Source: an uncultured Bacteroidales bacterium | Lineage (GTDB): Bacteria; Bacteroidota; Bacteroidia; Bacteroidales; Bacteroidaceae | NCBI GenBank assembly: GCA_937898885.1 | Contig: CALDKD010000099.1 | Span: 1 to 58,958, forward strand | Reading direction: 5' to 3' | Length of the DNA stretch: 58,958 bases | Shown here: positions 18,116 through 25,902 of the stretch, one piece after another | How positions within the stretch are numbered: position 1 is the stretch's first letter | How the letters are laid out: the number at the start of each line of letters is the position of its first letter | Position numbers and translations under genes: made by a program | The notes under the pieces: generated by a model | The model's input: only the letters and a program-made list of their open reading frames with translations | Told to the model about the DNA's origin: nothing | The model's database searches: none

Positions 18116-18135
18116 TGCTTCAAATTTAAGTTGTG

Positions 18136-18143
18136 CAAAGTTA
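18136..18143 (-). promoter_or_regulatory. -7 box (TAACTTTG) for korA-korB
   Basis: It matches the TAnnTTTG consensus, about 20 bases upstream of the korA ATG. No clear -33 box. Confidence 0.5.
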
Positions 18144-18239
18144 CTGCAAACTATTGTATTTTGTATAATGTTAAGCTGTTTTTTTCAATATTTCGCCCAA
18201 TTTCCGCATATTTATTTAAGAAGTGCGGTATATATATAC

Positions 18240-18270
18240 AAAAGGTACGTTCCGGCAAGTTACCGGAACG
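18240..18270 (-). terminator. Terminator after the 57-residue membrane protein gene
   Basis: CGTTCCGG (18248-18255) and CCGGAACG (18263-18270) form a perfect 8-bp stem with a 7-base loop. Read on the minus strand it is followed by ACCTTTTG. Confidence 0.7.
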
Positions 18271-18294
18271 CACCATATACAAGCAACCGCCTGC

Positions 18295-18468
18295 TCAAAT
18301 CTTGTCCTTGATCAGGAAGTAGTAAATGACGATGCCTACCCAGCTGAAAGCCAGCACAAGGATAGTAAGCAGAATCTTCTTCAGAACATCGGTATTCTTC
18401 TTCCAAATGTCAAGAACACACCAAATAGCGGCGATAATACCAAGGATGTAAACAATCTTTGCAATCAT
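18295..18468 (-). CDS. Small two-helix membrane protein (57 residues)
   Basis: Reading the minus strand from the ATG at 18468 gives an uninterrupted 57-residue protein: MIAKIVYILGIIAAIWCVLD, then a short Lys-rich loop (IWKKNTDVLKK), a second hydrophobic helix and a charged end (LIKDKI). Two membrane helices joined by a basic loop resemble the PLDc_N type of tiny membrane protein, but no function can be assigned. It lies 29 bases downstream of the GH127 gene on the same strand and is followed by a terminator, so it could be the last gene of that transcript. The frame, codon use and terminator support a real gene. Confidence 0.75.
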   Translation of the reverse strand: MIAKIVYILGIIAAIWCVLDIWKKNTDVLKKILLTILVLAFSWVGIVIYYFLIKDKI

Positions 18469-18497
18469 AACTGTATTATTTAAAAGTTAGACAATAA

Positions 18498-20507
18498 TTA
18501 CTCTCTGTTAAGCCACACCGTCATATTGCCATTGCCACGATGCGCCCAGGCATAATACGGAATCAGCCTCAGGACCACATCACGCGACTTAGTCTTGTTG
18601 CCGGCATAGTTTTCCCTGGCACAACCTAAGCTTATGTGGCTCATCTGATAGCTCTTACCCTCAACCGTCATACTTGCGGGGATAACATCAATCTTTGAGA
18701 GACTGGCAGGAATCTGCGCGCTCAGCACATTGAAGTCATTGTCAGGCCACTCTGCGCAATACACTATCGGGCCACGCTCCACTGCAACCTTGCCACGGTC
18801 CTCGCGAACCTGACGGTGAGCCTGTACGGTGCGCACCTTCATATCGAAATGCACGCTCACCTTATCGCCCCTGCTCCACTTCCGGTCTATCACGAAGTAA
18901 CCGTTTACTATATCGCTCTGCACAGGCTGACCGTTAACGGTTACGGTATAACCCGGAGTGATATTGTCAGCATATGTATAAAGGTCTGTAGGAACCACCT
19001 GATTACGGACCCAGCCAGGAATGCGCACCTTTAGCGCGAACGGCTTGGAAGGAGCCTTTGACACGGCAATCTCCACATCGCCGTTCCAAGGGTATCCGGT
19101 GGTCTGAGTCAGTTCCAGAGTCTTACCCAGCACTTTGGTATTCAATGTGTTTGACATAAACAGATTCACAAACACCTCATTATCCCTGACGGCATAGACA
19201 TACCCCGGAACTGACGGAATGAAACGGCAGATGTTGCTCGGGCAGCAGGCGCAACCGAACCAGGCCTGACGCTGATGCTGTCCGTGTGACTCCAGCGGAT
19301 TCGGATAGAAGAAAGCGCCTCCGTCCAGACTCACGCCACTGATCACGCCATTGTACAGGACGCGCTCCAGCACATCTATATATTTGGCATCACCGTGAAG
19401 CAGGAACAGACGATAGTTTGTATATACGTTCGCAATGGCCGCACAAGTCTCGCAATAGCCGTTCATATTCGGAAGGTCATAGTTCTCGGTGAAGCCCTCG
19501 CTGCCACCGGTGGAGCCGATGCCTCCGGTCAGATACATTTTCTTGCCCACCATATTCTCCCATATGCGGTCTATGGCATTGACGTATGACTCATCGCCCG
19601 TAAGAGCGGCCACATCGGCCATTCCGGAATACATATATCCGGCACGTACCGAATGGCCCACAGCCTCGTCCTGCTCAACCACAGGCAGGTGCGACTGGTC
19701 ATACTTGTCCTTGCGGGCGGTCTTGCCCTTGTTGTCAAGAAACAGCCTCGCCTCGTCAAGATACTTCCTGTCACCGGTAACAAGATACAGTTTGGCAAGC
19801 GCCATCTCCGCAATCTGATGTCCGGGAACACGGATTATCTGACCCTCGCCGTAACCTATCTCGCGGCATACGCAATCAGCGTAACGGATTGCGATGTCAA
19901 GGAACTTGCGGCTTCCGGTAGCCTGATAGTGCGCTATGGCGCCCTCTATCATATGCCCTAAGTTGTACAACTCGTGGCTTCCGCTCTCCTCGCCTGCCCA
20001 ACGTACCGGACCAGACCAGTCGTGCGGATGCTCAGGGTTCATTGTGCGTGCGGTATAGAGATAGCCGTCTGGCTCCTGGGCAGCCGCCACAATATCAAGC
20101 ACACTGTCAATATAAGCCTCCAGCCTTGCGTCAGGATAAGTCTGAAGCAGATAGCTTGCACCTTCTATAGTCTTATAGACATCTGTATCGTCAAACGGGA
20201 ACTGTGTGGGGCGGTAATTGCTGGAGTTGTCGCCACGGGCAACCTCGGCCATCTTGGCCGCAGCGTGCTCAAAGTTGGTATAGCGGTCGGTCTCCTCGCA
20301 CTTACTGAAAGCCAGCGGTATGGTCACCTCGCGGCTCTGGCGGATACGGTCGCCCCAGAAACTGTCGGCCGATACCTTTACCGATGTAAACGGTACTCCG
20401 TTAATGGGATAGGAAGGAGCGTCCTGCCTCACGGCAGAAGTTGTCACAACCGTTGTCAGTAACGCCGCGGCACACACTGATGCCGCCTTCAACCATTTTG
20501 CCCTCAT
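18498..20507 (-). CDS. GH127 beta-L-arabinofuranosidase, exported
   Basis: The protein is 669 residues: a signal peptide, then an alpha/alpha-barrel glycoside hydrolase (former DUF1680) and beta-sandwich domains. The unusual zinc-thiolate catalytic site of GH127 is present as Glu353-x-Cys355 (YCETCAAIA) and adjacent Cys421-Cys422 (GCACCPSN), matching the Glu/Cys/Cys/Cys set of characterised enzymes, where a cysteine is the nucleophile. It likely removes terminal beta-L-arabinofuranose from plant hydroxyproline-rich glycoproteins or pectin side chains. There is no SusC/SusD pair nearby, so it is a stand-alone enzyme here. A -7 box (TAATTTTG, 20565-20572 minus) lies about 58 bases upstream. Confidence 0.93.
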   Translation of the reverse strand: MRAKWLKAASVCAAALLTTVVTTSAVRQDAPSYPINGVPFTSVKVSADSFWGDRIRQSREVTIPLAFSKCEETDRYTNFEHAAAKMAEVARGDNSSNYRPTQFPFDDTDVYKTIEGASYLLQTYPDARLEAYIDSVLDIVAAAQEPDGYLYTARTMNPEHPHDWSGPVRWAGEESGSHELYNLGHMIEGAIAHYQATGSRKFLDIAIRYADCVCREIGYGEGQIIRVPGHQIAEMALAKLYLVTGDRKYLDEARLFLDNKGKTARKDKYDQSHLPVVEQDEAVGHSVRAGYMYSGMADVAALTGDESYVNAIDRIWENMVGKKMYLTGGIGSTGGSEGFTENYDLPNMNGYCETCAAIANVYTNYRLFLLHGDAKYIDVLERVLYNGVISGVSLDGGAFFYPNPLESHGQHQRQAWFGCACCPSNICRFIPSVPGYVYAVRDNEVFVNLFMSNTLNTKVLGKTLELTQTTGYPWNGDVEIAVSKAPSKPFALKVRIPGWVRNQVVPTDLYTYADNITPGYTVTVNGQPVQSDIVNGYFVIDRKWSRGDKVSVHFDMKVRTVQAHRQVREDRGKVAVERGPIVYCAEWPDNDFNVLSAQIPASLSKIDVIPASMTVEGKSYQMSHISLGCARENYAGNKTKSRDVVLRLIPYYAWAHRGNGNMTVWLNRE

Positions 20508-20564
20508 ATTCAGCTAAACATACTTGGTTCGTCTTGCGAATATAACAATTATTAACGGTTGCGG

Positions 20565-20572
20565 CAAAATTA
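20565..20572 (-). promoter_or_regulatory. -7 box (TAATTTTG) for GH127
   Basis: A perfect TAnnTTTG on the minus strand, 58 bases before the GH127 ATG. Confidence 0.5.
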
Positions 20573-20670
20573 TAAAGCGGAAAAGTTCAGACAGCCGTAC
20601 CTTCCTCAGCTCAGGATAAGCAAAAAAGACTAATCCGTTATTTTCCCATTAGGTTTTTACGATAATAATG

Positions 20671-20678
20671 TAATTTTG
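20671..20678 (+). promoter_or_regulatory. -7 box (TAATTTTG) for the unknown secreted protein
   Basis: A perfect TAnnTTTG 28 bases before the ATG at 20707, divergent from the GH127 promoter about 100 bases away. Confidence 0.5.
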
Positions 20679-20706
20679 CGCCCCGAAATAAACAAACCAC
20701 TTAATA

Positions 20707-21915
20707 ATGAGAATTACCATCTTAAAAGCCGGCATCGCGGCAGTACTTGCGATGACACTCTCCATTAATGCTAACGCGACCTCATCATCAGATTTTGACG
20801 CCTCACGCACATATTCCCCAAGCGCAGAGGCAAAGGCTGCATATCAGTTCGCCACATCAGGCAGCACGTGGGAGGGATTCACACGAACGGGCTCACAGAT
20901 AGCCGGAGCATACGAGAACCTGCCATCCGACGCATTCCCATTCCAGCCTTTCGCAAAGTGCGGCGATTGGTATTACCAAGGTCCGGGCTCAAGCACCGAG
21001 AAGTTCTGCGACAACGCGCTCAAGATTCTTTTGATGACACTTGTGGCTAACTCAATGGAGTCACTGAACGACAATCTGTGGACCAAGATTGCCACTCTTC
21101 CCAACGGCAAGAGCGGCTACCTTCCCCGAAGAGAGATTGCCAGCAGTGTGTATTGCTCTCTTTTCGCAGCCGACCCGTACAGTCCTGTGGCTCTCCGCAA
21201 ATGGGCTACCGTATTGATGATTGACCGTCACGTGCGCTTCAGATCTGCCTACCAGCTTGAGATGAATGCCGAAAGCGCATATTCAAGTGATGCAATTGAT
21301 ATGTTCTGGTCAAAACGTGAGGACCTTTGTACAGATATCGCCACAACCGTCACCCCCTGGAAGGTTATAAAGGATTTCCTTCTGGAGTGTTCAGCCAACC
21401 TGCAGGATGCCGAGGCCAACGGCAACACTACCGATATCATCAAGAACAAGATGCTGTTTGAGGCGATGTGGGAGAATGTTGTAGCTTACCGCGACGAATA
21501 CAAAAGTGACAACGGGATTCAGGTTGCAAAAGCAAGAGTGGACAAGGTCAACTTATACGAGATAGCCGAAAGCCTCAAGGCCGACAGTGCCGACCCTGTC
21601 AATATGCCGGCTGCCGTAAGCATGGATTCCAACAGCACCAATGCCCTTCAGGAACTTGCCAGGGAGGCATACGGCGACAAAGTGGTAAAGGCTTACTTTA
21701 CTACAAGTAACTGGCACGTCTTCAAGAACCCCGAGTTCCCATACAACATCAGACACCGCTCAGTGGATGCCGTAATCATAGTAAAGGAGGGAAGCAAATA
21801 CTATATGTACACCCGTGCCTTCATCCAGAGGTATAACGGTTCCGAATACACTTCAAATTACGCCATTCAAGCCCCGGCGCCAGACCCTGGCAAGCAGCCT
21901 GTCAATTACAAGTAA
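20707..21915 (+). CDS. Secreted protein of unknown function (402 residues)
   Basis: I do not recognise a family. A good signal peptide (MRITILKAGIAAVLAMTLSINANA) is followed by a Ser/Thr-rich start. A soluble, mostly helical-looking region follows (about residues 40-290), rich in Asp/Glu, Trp and Tyr, with isolated cysteines such as FAKCGDWYY and KREDLCTDIATT. The last ~70 residues look like beta strands (VDAVIIVKEGSKYYMYTRAFIQR). It ends in a Pro-rich tail. It is monocistronic, with its own promoter and unrelated neighbours. It could be a periplasmic or surface protein; no catalytic motif is evident. Confidence 0.7.
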   Translation: MRITILKAGIAAVLAMTLSINANATSSSDFDASRTYSPSAEAKAAYQFATSGSTWEGFTRTGSQIAGAYENLPSDAFPFQPFAKCGDWYYQGPGSSTEKFCDNALKILLMTLVANSMESLNDNLWTKIATLPNGKSGYLPRREIASSVYCSLFAADPYSPVALRKWATVLMIDRHVRFRSAYQLEMNAESAYSSDAIDMFWSKREDLCTDIATTVTPWKVIKDFLLECSANLQDAEANGNTTDIIKNKMLFEAMWENVVAYRDEYKSDNGIQVAKARVDKVNLYEIAESLKADSADPVNMPAAVSMDSNSTNALQELAREAYGDKVVKAYFTTSNWHVFKNPEFPYNIRHRSVDAVIIVKEGSKYYMYTRAFIQRYNGSEYTSNYAIQAPAPDPGKQPVNYK

Positions 21916-21940
21916 TAGCCAGCCACATAGTCAGGTCTGT

Positions 21941-21962
21941 ATTATTTCAAATTTGAAATAAT
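21941..21962. repeat. 22-bp perfect AT-rich palindrome
   Basis: The half-site is ATTATTTCAAA followed by its exact complement, lying 26 bases after the stop of the unknown secreted protein. There is no T-tract at the proper place and the stem would be very AT-rich, so it looks more like a protein-binding site or element boundary than a standard terminator. Confidence 0.5.
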
Positions 21963-22000
21963 GACGGACACGGTTGACATTATCTTCTTCCACCTTATAT

Positions 22001-22050
22001 AAATGAAAAGACATCGCTATGTGGCCGCTGAATGCCCCACATTAGCGATG
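22001..22050 (-). terminator. Strong hairpin terminating minus-strand transcription from the Rpn region
   Basis: CATCGCTATGTGG (22012-22024) pairs with CCACATTAGCGATG (22037-22050) with a single bulged T. Read on the minus strand it is followed by TCTTTTCATTT. It could also act on the plus strand, where a weaker TTGTTATTT follows. Confidence 0.7.
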
Positions 22051-22070
22051 CCTTGTTATTTGGCGCTCTA

Positions 22071-22206
22071 TCAAAGCTCAGTCACTTGTTTCTGCAGTTC
22101 CAGTCCCTCACCCAATTCCTGCAACGCGAACTCTTTCTCTGCCTCTATCCGAAGGCTACGCCTTGTATCATGACTATAATCTGAGAGTGTTGCAATATAG
22201 GCCGCA
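22071..22206 (-). pseudogene. C-terminal fragment of a second Rpn-family nuclease gene
   Basis: On the minus strand a short open frame ends at a TGA (22071-22073) and encodes about 45 residues, including AEKEFALQELGEGLELQKQ. The intact neighbour has AEKQYALDELREELELQRQ in its tail: 13 of 19 positions are identical by eye. The fragment starts right after the neighbour's stop in another frame and has no start codon of its own in good context, so it looks like the remains of a tandem paralogue. The nuclease core is absent. Confidence 0.6.
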
Positions 22207-22207
22207 G

Positions 22208-23110
22208 TCAGAGGCAGGCAATCTGCTCAGACGTAAGTCCGGTGCACTGACTTATTACCTCGGCGGCGATGCCTGCGGCCTTGAACTTGCGGGCAGTGTC
22301 AAGCTTTTCTTCAAGTTTGCCTCGCTCGATGCCCTGCTCTTTAGCTTCTTCCACATCTTTCTGTCTCTGTAGCTCCAGCTCCTCGCGTAGCTCATCAAGT
22401 GCATACTGCTTCTCGGCCTGAATCTGAATCTCGTCACGTACCATATTGTCGTATATTGTAAGTTTGCGCTCCTCTATGTTCCTGCGGTTGGCGGCGTCGA
22501 ACAGCTGGCTGAAGTAGCCGTCAAGCCCATCGGGCTTCTGGCTCACGTTGCCCATCTCGCGCACGTAGTACGCCCATCTCTCTATGAACGTTGACTCAGC
22601 CGCAGGCTCCTCTGCCGCAGGGAGTTGTAAAAATACGAAATTCAGCTTATCCGTCAAAATTTTCTGCGATGATTTCATCATTACGTACGCGCGGCGTACC
22701 AGCTGCTCGCGATCCTCCCTTGTCTCGCCATCTATCTTCAGGTAGCCGCCAAGAATGCATATCACGTAAAGAGTGCGCGTCCTGTCATAGAACTCGCCGC
22801 TCTTGAGCAGGTGGGTCAGGGGATCTCCCGTATAGACCATCAGGCGGTCCTGGAAATACTGGTACGGGTCTTTCTGCATCTCAACCAGAAAGCGGTTGCC
22901 GTCTTTGTCGGTACAGAGAATGTCGTAACGCTGGCGCTTGCCGCCCTCCTCGGGAGGCAGCACCTCGGTGTTCAGGAACTTTATCGACTCGATGGTCCTC
23001 TCGGGGATAATCTCGTTCAGAAACCGCAGCATAAGCCCGGGGTGGTCGTCGTCCGCCATGACAATCTTGAAACCGTAATCGCGGATAAGCTCGATGAACG
23101 GAGATTTGGG
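22208..23110 (-). CDS. Rpn-family PD-(D/E)XK nuclease/putative transposase, N-terminus apparently lost
   Basis: About 300 residues of an Rpn (recombination-promoting nuclease, PDDEXK_2) protein. The N-terminal signature SPFIELIRDYGFK...NEIIPER is followed by the nuclease core: YDILCTDKDG (Asp), then FLVEMQKDPYQYFQDR (Glu-x-Gln). A helical middle and a charged coiled-coil tail follow (from about 22,450), rich in Glu/Lys/Gln, ending with KAAGIAAEVISQCTGLTSEQIACL, which has the typical Rpn end. No ATG precedes the conserved N-terminus. The frame runs on to a GTG at 23161, but those bases belong to the opposite-strand gene, so the first few residues and promoter seem deleted. Members act in DNA recombination and, in some cases, phage defence. 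Confidence 0.8.
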   Translation of the reverse strand, partial: PKSPFIELIRDYGFKIVMADDDHPGLMLRFLNEIIPERTIESIKFLNTEVLPPEEGGKRQRYDILCTDKDGNRFLVEMQKDPYQYFQDRLMVYTGDPLTHLLKSGEFYDRTRTLYVICILGGYLKIDGETREDREQLVRRAYVMMKSSQKILTDKLNFVFLQLPAAEEPAAESTFIERWAYYVREMGNVSQKPDGLDGYFSQLFDAANRRNIEERKLTIYDNMVRDEIQIQAEKQYALDELREELELQRQKDVEEAKEQGIERGKLEEKLDTARKFKAAGIAAEVISQCTGLTSEQIACL

Positions 23111-24252
23111 TTGTTGGTAATATAGGAGCCAATACCCTTTCTGGTGGTTTGCCAATAACACCTTATACAGAGATTGGCGAGGACGGAAGGATAATAATAC
23201 ACCCAGTAGCCGTTGTTATAGGCAACAGGCCTGAGAACTCTGACGTGATTAACATAGGTTGCATCGATTCCCGTCTGGAAGGTTACGAAAAGGGATCTTT
23301 AATAACAGTAGAACAGTTGGTGAAAGACGGCAAGGTAAACGATATCAACAACCCCATACCCAATTGGAGCAAGTCTTGGAGTCTAGACCATAATTTTGGA
23401 GACCAAAGTTTTACTGTTTACGGAAGTTCCACATATAACATAAAGGGATCCTATACAGAGCTCATAAGAAAAAAGGACAGAGAATTAGGAAAGGAGGCTG
23501 GTACCAATCCTTTCGGCCTGAAAATCATGCTGGACTCATTAGGATTGCGTCTGAAGGGCGGTTTAACCATATCAGTCTCTACAAAATGGTTTAAGCTGAA
23601 GAAATTCGAGATGTACGGAACCATTGGCTATGGACTTAATATAAAGGCTGTCGGTTTGGCAGGCGGTGTTATTGTTTTAGGACAAAAGGAATTGTTAAGT
23701 GCAACTCCTATAAACTGTTTCTTCATGTTAGGTATTGTACCTATCAAACTTGACGTATCAACAGCACTTGTGGCTAAGTGGAATTTGGAGTCTCTTGTTT
23801 GTGGAAAATACAACTGCAATCTTGATTTCTACCGTGAGACAGATCTTGGAATAGGATATAATGGTAGTATGTATACAATCAACAGAACCAGCCCCAGCAG
23901 CAAATTCGAAATATACAAGCCGAGCAGTTTTAAAGACTTCGCCAGCAAGTGTCAGTTTGGGATAAAGGGAAATGGAGATGTTGGTCTATATCTAAGAATG
24001 GGAGCTCACATTTATGGCGTTGGCCCTACTCTCGGCGTTGGAGCCCGCGTTGGAATTACAGGAGATATTGGCGCAGATGCAGATTTCGATGAAGAAGGCA
24101 ATTGGACAGGAGTACGCACCGATGCCAAGTTAGAGGGCAATTTCAACGTTGACGCCGAAGTAGGTGGCGAGGTGAGAGTTTTGGGTAAGACAGTCTGGAA
24201 CCGTCAATACAACTTCAGCCTTTGGGAAAAGAATTTATTCACTTTAAAATAA
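23098..24252 (+). pseudogene. 5'-truncated gene for a Gly-rich beta-structured exported-type protein
   Basis: The plus-strand frame is open from just after a TGA at 23095 and reads coherently from WVVGNIGANTLSGGLPITP onward for about 380 residues. It has no credible start (only TTG at 23149), no signal peptide and no promoter, so the 5' part is missing. The remaining protein has long stretches of alternating residues and Gly-rich turns (GVGPTLGVGARVGITGDIG, GLRLKGGLTISVS), like the end of a large cell-surface or barrel protein. I do not recognise the family. Its DNA looks more AT-rich than neighbouring genes, hinting at a different origin. It ends normally, followed by a terminator. Confidence 0.65.
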
Positions 24253-24268
24253 TACTCGTAGTATAACG

Positions 24269-24304
24269 AAAGCCGACCGGAAAAGATTCCTGGTCGGCTT
24301 TTTC
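24269..24304 (+). terminator. Rho-independent terminator after the truncated gene
   Basis: AAAGCCGACC (24269-24278) pairs with GGTCGGCTTT (24292-24301), followed by further T residues. Confidence 0.9.
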
Positions 24305-24355
24305 ATTTATTGATATAACAATACCGGGTGATTGAGATATTTCCGGCATTTTTAG

Positions 24356-24363
24356 TAATTTCG
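24356..24363 (+). promoter_or_regulatory. -7-like box (TAATTTCG) for purE
   Basis: TAATTTCG lies 26 bases before the purE ATG. It deviates from TAnnTTTG at one position, in the same way as the pflB-facing box. Confidence 0.4.
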
Positions 24364-24388
24364 CACAGGAATAAACCACAAGTATATT

Positions 24389-24895
24389 ATGAATCCGTCA
24401 GTAAGTATCATCATGGGCAGCACATCCGACCTTCCTGTCATGGAGAAGGCGGCCGCCTTTCTGAATGAGATGCAGATTCCTTTCGAGATGAACGCCCTGT
24501 CAGCACATCGCACACCCGATGCAGTGGAGCAGTTCGCCAAGGAAGCGGCACAGCGTGGAGTTAAGGTAATCATAGCAGGCGCAGGTATGGCAGCGGCACT
24601 TCCGGGTGTGATTGCCGCCAACACCACCATTCCGGTTATCGGCGTGCCTATCAAAGGTATGCTGGACGGTCTGGACGCACTTCTCTCAATAGTACAGATG
24701 CCTCCCGGCATACCGGTTGCCACAATGGGCGTGAATGGTGCGCAGAATGCCGCCATCCTGGCCGGTGAGATGCTGGCCCTGAGCGACAGCGACCTTGCAG
24801 CCCGTATGGCAGCCTACAAGCAAGGCCTCAAGTCAAAGATAGAGAAGGCCAATGCCGAGCTTGCCGAGGTGAGATATCAGTTCAAGACCAACTGA
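24389..24895 (+). CDS. purE: N5-carboxyaminoimidazole ribonucleotide mutase
   Basis: Class I PurE, which moves the carboxyl group of N5-CAIR to form CAIR in purine synthesis. The protein is 168 residues. IIMGSTSDLPVMEKAAAFL at the N-terminus and the catalytic-loop SAHRTPD (with the active-site His) are present, then AGAGMAAALPGVIAA and the typical PIKGMLDGLDALLSIVQMPPG. It is followed by a terminator and stands apart from purK, which is not in the window. Confidence 0.96.
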   Translation: MNPSVSIIMGSTSDLPVMEKAAAFLNEMQIPFEMNALSAHRTPDAVEQFAKEAAQRGVKVIIAGAGMAAALPGVIAANTTIPVIGVPIKGMLDGLDALLSIVQMPPGIPVATMGVNGAQNAAILAGEMLALSDSDLAARMAAYKQGLKSKIEKANAELAEVRYQFKTN

Positions 24896-24942
24896 CTCAC
24901 CCCAGCCGGAAGCTGTAAATAGCCGGCACCTACCCTTACGAC

Positions 24943-24983
24943 AGCAGCGGTTTCGCCAGGACTTGCCAGACCGCTGCTTTTTT
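24943..24983 (+). terminator. Rho-independent terminator after purE
   Basis: AGCAGCGGT (24943-24951) pairs with ACCGCTGCT (24970-24978), followed by TTTTT. Confidence 0.9.
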
Positions 24984-25013
24984 CCATAAACGATAGAAAA
25001 ACATCACTATACA

Positions 25014-25865
25014 ATGAGAACAACTTTGAAAAACATTTTATGGGCCATTCTATGGACCTATTTAGTGGTCCTGGGCATCGTATTGCTGCATTATGGCCGG
25101 AGAATTCTAATCGCAGACACATTCCGGATTCCCAGCTCGTCAATGTGGCCGACGCTGAATACCGGTGACAGGATTGTAGTGAACAAACTCCTTTTCGGGC
25201 CCAGGATATACACCTCACTTGATTTCTCAGCACACGCCCCACTCCGCTGCATACGTCTGCCCGGAGTCAGGGAAATACGTCCCGGTGATGTCATAGTATT
25301 CAACTTTCCGTTCGGTGGAGATGACTGGTCGCGCATAGAGTTCCGCATAAACTATGTATATTGCAAGAGAGTGACAGGCTGTCCCGGCGACAAGATAGGC
25401 ATCACAGAGGGGCATTGCTGGAACGACCGCATTCTGCGTCCGATAGGGTTGGCGGAAAGGCAGGAAGCGCTTCGCGATACTCCGGACAGCGTTCTGTTAC
25501 AGAAGCTGAGCTACTTCACCATTCCGCTCTCCATGCCCGTCTGGAGCAGCCGCAATATGGGTCCGCTTACTGTTCCTGCAAGAGGTCTGACTGTGGGAAT
25601 GACACCATTCAACGCATTATTGTACCAACATGTAATTGAATATGAGACATCAGGTAGTCTGACAGTAGCAGATGATGGCGCTGTGATGCTTGACGGCACT
25701 CTCATAAACGAATATACATTCGCCCGGGACTGGTACTTCGCACTGGGAGACAATACGCCCGACTCGCAGGACAGCCGTTTCTGGGGCTTCATCCCGGAGG
25801 ATTTCATAATCGGAATAGTATCAAAGCACTCCTTTAATAAGCATAAATACATATCGTTTCGCTGA
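25014..25865 (+). CDS. Signal peptidase I-like protein (S26), short paralogue
   Basis: The protein is 283 residues. One N-terminal membrane helix (about 10-28) is followed by an S26 domain facing the periplasm. The catalytic Ser43 lies in RIPSSSMWPTL and the general-base Lys118 in YCKRVTGCPGDKI. The GDNTPDSQDSRFWGFIPED block is the usual box E. It is a second, much shorter leader peptidase than the lepB at 45,482 (496 residues) and lacks most of the latter's insert. It may have a narrower substrate range, or act as a backup. It stands alone between a terminator and the M16 gene. Confidence 0.9.
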   Translation: MRTTLKNILWAILWTYLVVLGIVLLHYGRRILIADTFRIPSSSMWPTLNTGDRIVVNKLLFGPRIYTSLDFSAHAPLRCIRLPGVREIRPGDVIVFNFPFGGDDWSRIEFRINYVYCKRVTGCPGDKIGITEGHCWNDRILRPIGLAERQEALRDTPDSVLLQKLSYFTIPLSMPVWSSRNMGPLTVPARGLTVGMTPFNALLYQHVIEYETSGSLTVADDGAVMLDGTLINEYTFARDWYFALGDNTPDSQDSRFWGFIPEDFIIGIVSKHSFNKHKYISFR

Positions 25866-25872
25866 AATTACG

Positions 25873-25880
25873 TAATTTTG
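25873..25880 (+). promoter_or_regulatory. -7 box (TAATTTTG) for the M16 protease
   Basis: A perfect TAnnTTTG 23 bases before the ATG at 25903. Confidence 0.5.
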
Positions 25881-25902
25881 CGGCAAATTTCACGCAATAA
25901 AA

